This document shows, one piece after another, positions 46,801-56,835 of a stretch of 64,000 bases of DNA. Every line of letters begins with the position of its first letter. Position 1 is the first letter of the stretch. Location: NCBI GenBank assembly GCA_951799425.1, contig OX637409.1:20324460-20388459 (forward strand), given 5' to 3'. The notes under the pieces were generated by a model. The model was not told the DNA's origin, did not search any database, and worked only from the letters and a program-made list of their open reading frames with translations. The translations under genes were made by a program, and so were the position numbers. The DNA is from Ilex aquifolium (taxonomy: Eukaryota > Streptophyta > Magnoliopsida > Aquifoliales > Aquifoliaceae).

Positions 46801-49800
46801 TCAGGCAAGTCAATCAGCTCTCTTTTAGAATCTTATTCCAAGAATCTCTCAAGGTTAAAAAAATACCAAGTAACATCTGATCTTAATAACAAAATCTTAA
46901 TGTTATTCATCTACAGCATAGATGACTTGCTGTCTTCAATGAATCCAGTTCTCACAGTAATCATCTTATTGATCATTATTCTTAATTTCCAAGGGGAAAA
47001 AGGCACAATCAGTGGATTCGTCCACAATGGTTCCAGGAGAAAGCACGAAATGACATGACGGTAAAGCATATACATAATTGGATTCTTTTAAGACCAAAAT
47101 CATATACTAGATTCTGCAGCGAAAGATCACTGCAAGTGGGAGAAACAACTGGCTGTAATAAAGGTAAGCTTACCAATGACGGCTCCTGGAAAGATGACAC
47201 AGCATTGAAGGAGCCATTGGCACCATCACTCTGGATTCCCAAAGCATTTGGTACATCAAACCTGATTTCATTTTCTCTTTCATTCTCTCCATTGGATACC
47301 GCAGCAGGAGTTCCTATTTCTACAGAACCAGCAACACATAACACTTCATTAGGAATTGTTTCAGACACATCTAATGGGACGTCTTCAACTCTCAAAATTG
47401 ATGGAACTTCATCTGGTGTCTGTTCTTCAAAAGAATGCAGATTTGCGGAAACAATGTTCTCAGTACCATCAATGGAACTGCCTACTGCGCTGGGCTGCTC
47501 AATTCTAGCAAGAAGTGCTCTGCCTGTGGCCAGAGCCTCCACATCATCATCATACACAGATACAGGATTCATAGGAATACTTATATTTTCAGTGGGATTG
47601 CTACAGCCTACTGTTTCATTCGGAAGAGTCTTAGGGATATCAGCTGGTGCCACCCAATTCACTTGTGTACTATGCTCAATTCTATCAGGAATGTGTTCTG
47701 TAGGATGTTCAGGCACGTGGGCAACACTCTTAAGGCCATTGTCAGTTTTATATTCACCAGCCTGAGAGTGCCCCACCTTGTTCCTAGATTTGGACCTATG
47801 CAAAGGCAGCTTATCGAGGACTCTATCTTCACTTGTGCAGGATTTTACTTCTGCCAACCAATTTTCCGCCTTTTGTTCCTCCTCAACCCTTGCAGCCAAA
47901 TGCTTCGTCTCAAGATCTTTGAAGCATTTATCCTTCTGGTGTTTGTGGTCTTCCATTTTCTCTGCAAACTCATCAGTGGGATTGCTACAGCCTACTGTTT
48001 CATTCGGAAGAGTCTTAGGGATATCAGCTGGTGCCACCCAATTCACTTGTGTACTATGCTCAATTCTATCAGGAATGTGTTCTGTAGGATGTTCAGGCAT
48101 GTGGGCAACACTCTTAGGGCCATTGTCAGTTTTATATTCACCAACCTGAGAGTGCCCCACCTTGTTCCTAGATTTGGACCTATGCAAAGGCAGCTTATCG
48201 AGGACTCTATCTTCACTTGTGCAGGATTTTACTTCTGCCAACCAATTTTCCGCCTTTTGTTCCTCCTCAACCCTTGCAGCCAAATGCTTCGTCTCAAGAT
48301 CTTTGAAGCATTTATCCTTCTGGTGTTTGTGGTCTTCCATTTTCTCTGCAAACTCATCATGTAATGCCTTTAGCTTATCCATTTGCACTGAAATATTATT
48401 GTGAATAGAGCGAACAAGGGCTGACTCCATTCTGTGCTCTTTCTCCAGTCGTAAACACTCCTCCGCCCAAAATCTGTGAAACCCCTGGATTTCCTCCTGT
48501 TGCTGTTGAAGGAGATTTGTCATCCGCCTTTCACATTTTTTCTGGACTCGTCTGACACTTCTTGGCATTTCTTTCTTTGCCATTTTGCATTTAAATGCCT
48601 GTTCCTGCTGTGAAAGGACCAATTTAACAACAGATTCCCGATCACATGATCCCTCTTTGCCCTCCAGTTTTAGATTGTGCAGATTTAATGCCCTCATATG
48701 TGACTCCCCTGCATCCAATGGCTCTTTTGAAATATCTTCAGCTGCAGAGATGTGATCTTTTGAAGAACCTAATTCCTTGGCACCATCTGTGCAGGTTAAG
48801 AACATTTTTTTCAACACCCGCAACTTTGCATACACGTAGTTTGCCTCTTCTTCCTTGCAACTAAAATCTAGGTGATCCTTTGCCAGCAAAATAGATTCCT
48901 TCCTATCAATTTTGTGTTTCAACAATGAAGCAGCGATCCAACACTGGAATAATTGCAAACACCCATAAAGTGAATAATAAACAATACAGCTAAACACGTA
49001 CTGAGGAAGCAAGCCAACACTGGAATAATTGCACGTATTCACATGAGCATACATCGACAGAGAAAGCTAGTACCACCATGCACAGGAGAGTTGAGGGGGC
49101 ATTTATGATGGATGGTATCTGATTTTTCTGATGTAGGAGTTCAACTTTGATACATTCCAACTAAGTATCTTAATCATTTGAATTTCCCGGCCTGGTTCAA
49201 GTAGACAGACAAAGCATAATAACAAAAATACTTTTCCATCCAGCTATGCGAAACCAAATGGGCTCCTCCATTGGGGTTTATAGCTGAGCCCACTCTTTTT
49301 TTTTTTTCCAGGGTCCTATTAGCTGCATTATAAATTTCTGAGTCTTATGTATTAGACAAAACTGAGATATATATATATATATATATATATAACAAATTTG
49401 TGGGTGGGGACATTCCCAAAATAACATAAAGTTGTAGACAACTCTTACAATACACCAAAGAGTCAATTTTTTGTACAAATATATCTGTTATTTTCTTTTC
49501 ATTTTTTCCTCATGTTTTGACCCCTGACATGCTACCCAACTTTTACTTTACCCACATTTATGTACCCATAAAGAGATGGAACATTAAACCTGAGTGAACA
49601 TCAACATTATGTAAAAGAGGCTCTAAACTGTAACTGATTTCATTTGATTAAATAAATGGTGTGAGCAAATTGTTAGGATTTGCAATGCAATTGCCATTGG
49701 AGTGATACATAGCTTTGAATTTTACATTTTAGACTCCTTTTTTTTGGAGATTAAAGCTAAGTTGCAAATCGTATTTAGATTCAATGTAGGTATTTGCTTC

Positions 49801-52800
49801 AATATGTATAAGATTTCATTAAATTACAACATAGGATTATCTGTTTAGAAAATTTTAAATATAAATCCATAAAAACTGGCAATGAATAAAAAATACTCCA
49901 TTAGTTTGTTGTTAAATGATCCAACTCAAGAAAATCTTGACTCCACTCTTGCTATCTATCATGAGACAAAAATGATCATATTCTGGATGATGGAAAGAAT
50001 CTAACCACAGATATCTGGAAAGCATGTAATATACTTGCTGGTTCCCGATTGACATGATGATTCTCAAGAACATATTCGAGAAAATTACTGGCCATAACCC
50101 TGATATCCTCCTGCAAAAAAGACAGACGCACCCTATGAGATAGTACTACCTGCAATACAAAAGTGCATCATATCATCAAAGCATGGGCTTCACATAAGTC
50201 CAACAATTAAAATAAATTTTAAAATATAAGAGATACTAGATCATTAGCCAAAACCCTATCTCTTTTCTGTTCTCTCCCCCCCCCCCCCCCCCCCAAAGAT
50301 CTGAATAACAATAATCATATTTTCGTAAAAATGGCGTATCCAGTGCACGAGGCTCCCATCATTGAGGGGTCTGGAGAGAGTTAGATGTTAACCAGCCTTA
50401 CCTTGCTAGCAAGAAGATTGTTTCTACGACTTGAACCCTTGACCAAGGGATATAATGGAGTAACCTTACCGTTACGCCAAGGCCCACCCTCAATCATATT
50501 TTTGCAAAAAGAGAGACCATAAACATAAAGAGGCAAGAACTCCCAACAAACAGCAAAAAGAATGCCATTGTTCCATTGCTCACAAAACTATAGAAAAGAT
50601 CATGTTAAACAAACCAAAACTGCTGCCACAGAAAAGGGATTAATCTATACCCACATTTTAGAAACCTTAGATTTTTTTTCTCTACTTTGGCCAACAAATG
50701 ATTAAGAAAGCAACATATCCATGACTAGAAGGAGAAAATACCAGATGAATTCAAACTCCAGAAGCAAAAATAGAAAAGAGTTCCAGAATCAGCTCAACAC
50801 ATGACATTAAGATTAGGGATTATCCAACTATTAATTAAAGAATAAACTACCAAAATCTTATCCACTAAGGAGTCCTCAATGTCAAAGGGAAGTTAAAAAA
50901 GGCTTAATGGTGCTCCAAATATTATGTAGGGAACAAGGAATGATGCTAGGCAGACAAGAAGGGAATCAAATAAAATCTGGACATACAAGAAAGAGATAGA
51001 TAAATAGGCATATCCCATTGCACTTATTAGAGGCGTTCGTAGCGACTGAGGAGGTCGAAAACCAAGAAGTGAGTTATTTATACCACGCTTGTGTTATAGA
51101 ATAAAGCCAAAATGAACCTCCATCGTGCATATTTCCAATAATGAAATTGCCCATAGATATGGCCCCTCAAAGAAATCTGCATATATTTTACACCAATCCT
51201 AACATATCAACCGCTAAAGAAATCAAACCAGGATATCCTTCTCCAAGAATCTTACAAATATTTAAGAAAAGGGGTGCGATAGAGACCGCCCAAAGATTCC
51301 TTAATCTACATCCTGATTACAACACACCAAAATCAGCTGTCCATAAAGACATAAACTATATTTAGTTTCACTGGATGATTACATAAGACCAGAGGATCAA
51401 ACCAGATGACACTCTACTTCCCCGCAGAACCAAAGTGAGCTTGACCAAGTAAGAAATGAATTCATCACACTTCCCATACAGGGTAAGTTTTCCACTTTCA
51501 TTGTCACAAATCCGAACTAACAAGCAAGGCTAGTAAATATCAAGAGGCATAGCTCAGGAGAATGGACCAAAACGGAAAATCAAAGTAATAGTCTTTTCTG
51601 GAAAAATCATACTCTCATCCAGTAAGTCAATCATTGCTGAAAACTCCACACCAGACAGAAGAGCACTAGTAATCAACTCCAAAGCAAGGCCCGAGTATGA
51701 AAGCTATAATAGTACAAAATGCAATACTTGAAAAAGACCTTGAACACCAAAAAATCCAGAGACGTTGCACAAAACACTGGCCTTCATTAGCAAACTGGAA
51801 TTGCAAGGCCGTCAGCTTTGTACAGAAGCCATTGTGTAATTATTGCCTAATTCCATTTCTTTGGTTTACTATTTTTTTTTTTTTTTGTTTTTTTTGTTCC
51901 TAAAAGAAACCCAAAAAGTGGATCATTTAATTTAATGACTTCAAACTAAAAAAAAAACAAGAGAAATAAAGGATATCCATCATAACATCCTATTAAATAA
52001 AAGCTCATTTTCCGAACCATGTGATGGCCACATCAACAGGAAGAAGTGAAAGAAGCCCTACTACTTACTTTGTTTGATTCGAAAGGCAGATATTCCCTTA
52101 CCCAACCCAACCAAAAAAAAAAGTGTCCAGATGGAATGGGAGGTTATGATAATTCCCTTGGTTATGTCTGTTGAGTCGTGTCATTTCCAAGTAGTTTACT
52201 CCCTTCTTCGAATAGCCAAGAAGAGTTATCAATAATAGCCTTTTTATGATAGGAAAAGGATTTTGAGGAGCTAGTGGATGAAATGGCTTGAGGTAAAGGA
52301 CCCTACATCTACGAGTGTTGAAAAAAGCTCTCACCAGGATTTTATTTCCACGTTGACTGATTAACATTTCCCTCTTTGTCATAGCTGAGAAACATTCTAA
52401 AAACTTTCCATCAGGGAGCAAGGAAGTCAACTGAACATCAACGGAGAGTAGGTAGCATTTCATTGCTTGTTTAGTACAGCTCCTCGAGACTAGTCTGATT
52501 GCCTCAAACTCAATCAAAAAGCAAATAATCTTCCCAGAAGTCCATACTCCATAGACTTGAATCAATATGTGTTGCTCTGTTTTAAGCCCATATCTTCCAA
52601 CTAGAAACATCACGGGATCGTTCAGCTTCATATTTTGGGGAAAAATCTTGTCCTTTAGCCTATTACTTACTTTGGGAGGTGAAAGTACATAAGAAAGATG
52701 CAAAAGGGAGTGGGGCTAGAAAGAAAATACAATCCACATGGTAATTTTATCATACTGATAACCTTGTTAGGATATATTTCAAGTTAGAGAAATCGGTCAA

Positions 52801-55216
52801 ATGATTTTCAAGTTAGAGAAGTCGGTCAAATGATGCTCACAGGTATATGAGAAAATAAATGAAGTTTGTATTCATCAAGCATATGTTATAAAACACAGCC
52901 ACCTTTTTCCAAGTGGCCCTAATGATAGCAGTGGAAGGAATAATTCAAAAGCTTAGGACTCTGATTACAAATGTGAGGAGGTTGAAGAACTATGAGAACG
53001 GCTTTACTTTTTGGCTTCCTTTTGGGCCTCCGCAGCTAAAGAGTTTGAAGATTTCCTTCTTTCTTGCATTATTTCTAGTTGGACTGCAACGTGTGGAATG
53101 TAGTGCTTGCCTATGCATGGGTTTTGTGTTTTTTGTTTTCATATCTTAGTTTTTAGATGTCTTGTCCAACAATGACATGTCCTTTGTATTTTTTGACTTT
53201 TTTAATGAAATCAATGTTTCTTATCAAAAAAATTAAAAAAAAAAGCTTAGGACTCAAGTTATTTAGGGGCATTCCATCTAAACTGATATATAGCTTGGCG
53301 CTGTCCATGAAAATGTTCATGTGGAAAGCTTGAAAATCATCATGGTGGGGGACCTTAAAAGTTTAAACTTGCTTGGTCTACTCTTCTAGCATGTATAGAA
53401 GGTTGAGGCTCACCACAGACTAATAAATGGTGTTTTTCAGGCATAAATTAGCATGATTTATCCATTTTGCATACCATCTATCACTAACAACAGCAATAAT
53501 ACATTGACAAGTCCAATTTGCATGCAAAAAACTGTCTTTCATCACCAACATATAAGTCTAGCAACAAGGTAACTACATATGTCACCAAGGAAAAGTCCCA
53601 TGACTCCCATCACACCATGAAAGTACATAAATTGACCCCATACCCTACAAAAAACAAAGTCTTAAAGAGGGGAAAGTATGGTATGCATACCGAAAGCTTT
53701 AGAGTTTCACAGAGTCTTGAAATCTCCATTTTCAATAGAAGATGAAGATTCCTCTGGGTGTCAGACAATATTCTTCTTTCCTCGGATTGAACCATGTGAA
53801 CTTCAGCTAACAAGTTATCATCACTAGAAAAGAAAATTAAAACTGCTTATGACAACTCGGGAGCGAATTATAATCTTTAATTTCACAATCAACAAAAGAA
53901 TAGCTAACAAATGTTTTGAAAGCGAAACATAGCTTGATTTCTACACCTGTTTAAAAGTTCTCAAGAAATAACAAGCTCATTCTGTTTAAAATGCTCACTC
54001 CAAGGTTACTTTTAACATTTCATCAACAGTGCTAGGACATACAAACCAGGCTGTACAAAGAGTGTACCGAGCAAAACTAGAAAGAAAGGCAGAGATAACT
54101 GAATACAAAAAACTAGTACCTTTGCCTTTTAGAACATGCCACAAAAGATTCAACCAGCTTATAAGGTTCATCTGCACAACTATGCTTCCTGGTAGCGTAT
54201 GACAATTCTCCTTCAACATGATTTCCGAATTCTTCTGCATCAAAACCTCTTCTACTAGAATTGGATGGTTCCTGAGATCCTTCAGAAGCTATCTCAACAC
54301 ATTCTTCTCTCAATTCTTCTACCAATTTTCCACTGCACTCATCACCCCCATCCACCCTATTCTCCACTTGTTTGGAACCTCTAACTCCAACATCCCTGCG
54401 ATCAATTTGAGACAGCTTAACTGGTTTTTCCAGTTCCTCATCAACATCTAGGCAAAAAAAAAAAAAGGAAAATGAAGGAAAGAAAAGCAGACATTAACAA
54501 TAATAATATATAACTGAAAATGCATTATGTAAAATGTACAAAAGAGTTTCTTGGCTGTAATGGCAAACAATGACTGATTCATGCTGTTCATCTTTCCCTT
54601 CACTTTCATATTTTGATACTTTGCTCTGTCAGTATGATATTAGAGTAGCGGACCACTTTGGGAGAAGAAGAAGAGGGGAAAAGAAAGAAAATCAACTACC
54701 TAGTGCAATACCCCTTCGCTGTAGCTTAAATAAAGACTTGTAAGTACGAGCATCCATTCTCTTTCTTTTCCTGCCAACAAGTTTCAAATCATGTTTCCCA
54801 GTTTTGTTAACTTTCCTAGCTTCAATTGTCCATTGCTTTACGCTCTTCTCTCTTTTTTCGTTCTGCTTCATGTCTGTTGAACCATAACTTTGCTCAGGCT
54901 TCTTTGATCCTGAAGAACTTGATGAAGTCTGTTGCTTACTGTCAGATCTTTTCAAAGGACTTGGCATCTTATGCTTTTCAAATTTCCCCTTAACCGGGGA
55001 CGTGGTTGGTGCCAACTTCTCAAGTCTCTCAGACTTGCGTGTACTTGATGGGCTTGAGGTGATTTGTTTCCTCAATAATGTTTCCCTAGATGACCTTCTT
55101 AAACCGGATGTACCAGCTGTTCCAAAACCCGAAGTATAGAATCTGAACCTTCTCCCTGAACCATTGCTCTCAGCATCCCTACTTCTGTGAGTATATCGAG
55201 TATCATTTGCCATCAT
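40865..55216 (-). CDS. MOM1: MOM1-like transcriptional silencing protein without SNF2 domain (1471 aa)
   Basis: Exons on the complement: 54700-55216, 54120-54447, 53691-53823, 50006-50110, 47174-48943, 46071-46769, 45767-45980, 40865-41514. All borders are GT-AG, phases agree and the total is 4416 nt. Residues 1-172 are the basic Ser/Lys-rich MOM1 N-terminus (SSTRKSERLEKLAPTTSPVK, KRKRMDARTYKSLFK). Residues 283-430 match the part that follows the helicase in MOM1 (SEERRILSDTQRNLHLLL, NFLEYVLENHHVNREPASIL, CWIAASLLKHKID). A long coiled coil follows (about 460-590). Two 128-residue blocks lie at about 556-683 and 684-811. The conserved MOM1 motif 2 (CMM2) is at about 1160-1245 (LQIELERLRKETEQ, SKYEAKHQEAEAAFLLKKNE, KILAEAFRSKC). 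The end is Pro-rich with a terminal CLSDDD. Arabidopsis MOM1 (about 2000 aa) silences chromatin largely independent of DNA methylation, and CMM2 is its essential part. Exons 2 and 3 are 296 bp apart, leaving no room for the helicase. Confidence 0.9.
43395..44575. mobile_element. DNA element inserted in the LINE, with internal tandem duplication
   Basis: The left end GCATGGATACGGAC mirrors the right end GAGTATCCGTGC, and GACACG / CGTGTC-rich borders lie inside each. The LINE reading resumes on either side. A clear target duplication was not found, so the superfamily is open. The interior holds a 241-bp unit twice and a C-run (44095-44111). Confidence 0.55.
43541..44037. repeat. 241-bp tandem duplication (two diverged copies)
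   Basis: Copy 1 (43541-43781) and copy 2 (43782-44037) both run from AATAATTGAATAAAAT through ACCACTCGTG, AATCAGGTTAGTGAGCTT and CAAACAACAAAAA to TTCTAAACCTAA. They differ by scattered substitutions and small indels. Confidence 0.85.
47592..48359 (-). repeat. 384-bp in-frame tandem duplication inside MOM-like exon 5
   Basis: Copy 47592-47975 and copy 47976-48359 are adjacent and identical except for three substitutions seen by eye (at about 47710/48094, 47733/48117 and 47760/48144). The unit is 128 codons, so the frame is kept. It encodes the coiled-coil end DEFAEKMEDHKHQKDKCFK through to TVGCSNPT. Confidence 0.95.
49367..49391. repeat. (AT)n microsatellite
   Basis: About twelve AT units in the intron upstream of MOM-like exon 5. 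Confidence 0.95.
50276..50294. repeat. 19-bp C homopolymer
   Basis: A run of C in the MOM-like intron just left of an Au SINE. A similar C-run lies at 44095-44111. Confidence 0.9.
50331..50491 (-). mobile_element. Au-type SINE with 18-bp target duplication
   Basis: On the complement the element reads GGGCCTTGGCGTAACGGTAAG (from about 50486), a box-B-like GGGTTCAAGTCG, CCAGACCCCTCAATGATGGG and GAGCCTCGTGCACTGG. This is the order of the widespread plant Au SINE. It is flanked by AATCATATTTTCGTAAAA (50313-50330) and AATCATATTTTTGCAAAA (50492-50509), 16 of 18 identical. It sits in intron 3 of the MOM-like gene, in the same orientation as the gene. Confidence 0.92.
52098..52703 (-). other. Unidentified 201-codon open frame in MOM-like intron 3
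   Basis: A frame of 201 codons lies inside the 3.6-kb intron 50111-53690, on the gene's strand. The middle part (KREMLISQRGNKILVRAF, RRCRVLYLKPFHPLAP) has ordinary protein-like composition, while the last 30 residues look random. No domain is recognised and no splice sites of the MOM-like model use it. It may be a relic of another gene or chance. Confidence 0.25.
52962..53240 (+). mobile_element. 5'-truncated LINE tail with 15-bp duplication
   Basis: AAAAGCTTAGGACTC flanks the insert at 52947-52961 and 53241-53255. The body ends with an L1-type 3' UTR (TTTTTTAATGAAATCAATG) and an A-rich tail. Only about 280 bp of the 3' end was inserted, antisense to the host intron. Confidence 0.85.
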
Positions 55217-56657
55217 TCCAGCTGTCCAAAATAAAGTAAAAACTCCATCACATGATATAATCAAACAAAACAATGAGTAAGAAACAAGAGGTATGATACG
55301 AAATTCATATTGAAACCGGTAAAGCTATTGCAAAAAAACAGAAAGAGAGCAACATAATTTCTAAAATCATTCAACAAACTAAAAGCCTGTAACCAAGTTG
55401 AATGATCAATGGCAGTTTCTTAGTATACAACTTCACGCTTAAGTAAAACGCGCAATCAATTCCATACGTCAAATGAAAAGGTATGCCATAGTTCTAAATA
55501 ATGCTAACCACATATTGAAACGATAATGATAACGGCGTAATGGGACGCTATGGAACAACGTTAACTGGAGGCATCATTTTATTCCACTCTCACCTCACCT
55601 AATTTATAACAGTACGTGTGTTTAACTTTGAGATGAATTTTATTTCAAAATAGACTACACGTGTAACAGTTTATAGCAAGAAAAATAGAAGCAACAATAA
55701 GTATAAACAACCTGAGAGACCAGGAAAAAAAAATACATCCCAAGGACCTAGGAAGAGACACTTGCCAATTGGCAGATTTATTAAAATTTGACGTGGCAAA
55801 ATTCAGTCCAAAACATAAAATCATGCTCAACAGGTTTGGGTGGCTCAAACACCAGGTTTGAGGCACACCAAAAAAAAAATACACAGAGACGTGAATCCAT
55901 TAGAAAGATGCTTTTGGGAAACCAGAAGTGAGTGGAACACAGAATTTCAGCTCCAAAGGTGAAGAACATCATCCGGATGTTCATTGAAATTGGCTCCGAA
56001 TTACTAGGTGAGCAAGTATGTCATCAGACACTGGATCCAATCTATTAGACTCATGTCAGATGCTGGTCACACAAGCTTTAGGCAGGCAACCTTCAAATGG
56101 CCGACGGGGCACCCACACCCATCAATCCAGCTAGTTGTGCACAATCCTCTACTTCGTGTTTTCCAAAAAAAAACCCAACACTTGTCACCTGTAAACGACC
56201 CCAGAGCTTTGACAATTTCCAATCTCATGCTTAAGGCAACGATTGCACTATAACCCATTGAACAAAATCTCTGCTCCCATCAGCTGTTGTTCACTCTTCA
56301 CAAGCTGCCCAAACTCCACTTATTAAACTGGTACTAATTCAATTCGCACTGTGTTAGGAAAAACTCTAAGATATTTTTATTCTGAGCATAAATAACAATA
56401 ATAATATAAATTACAACGCGTATAATTACCATTTTTTATGTAGTGCATTTTAGAGAAGCTCTCATAAGCTGCAGAGCCTAATTGGTGCAGTCAAGCAATG
56501 ATCAATTAATGACATCTTTTATGAATTGTTGTTCATATCATGAAGCCTTAAATCTGCTCTTATATTATGTAATGCTTATTGCCTCTCTTTTTTAGCCAGT
56601 CTTATAAATTTAAGTTACAGGCACTTTGGTGGTGGAAGCTTATTTCAAAAGTCAACC
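55217..56657. other. Upstream region of the MOM-like gene
   Basis: A 3' splice site (TTTGGACAG, 55222-55230) lies 5 nt upstream of the chosen MOM-like ATG, so at least one non-coding exon should lie further right. I cannot place its donor with confidence. No other gene was recognised. Confidence 0.45.
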
Positions 56658-56670
56658 GAATTCTAAATGA

Positions 56671-56822
56671 AAGGGGCCTTGCCGCAGCAATAAGGTTGTT
56701 CCATTATGACCAAGGCTTCAAGGGTCCACGTCCCCTACATGCTAGAGGTAAAACTATTTACATCTGACCCTCCCCGGACCTGCAACAGCGGGAGCCTCAT
56801 ACATTGCGCTGCCTTTTTAATT
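56671..56822 (+). mobile_element. Au-type SINE with perfect 13-bp duplication
   Basis: GAATTCTAAATGA lies at 56658-56670 and 56823-56835. The body reads GGGGCCTTGCCGCAGCAATAAG near the start, a degraded box B, then CCCTCCCCGGACCTGC and AGCGGGAGCCTCATACATTG, and ends in a T-run, as Au SINEs do. Confidence 0.92.
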
Positions 56823-56835
56823 GAATTCTAAATGA

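Noticed and set aside
47435-48364. 309-codon plus-strand frame opposite the MOM-like exon 5
   Set aside because: It is the antisense shadow of a real exon, doubled in length by the 384-bp duplication; no family recognised.
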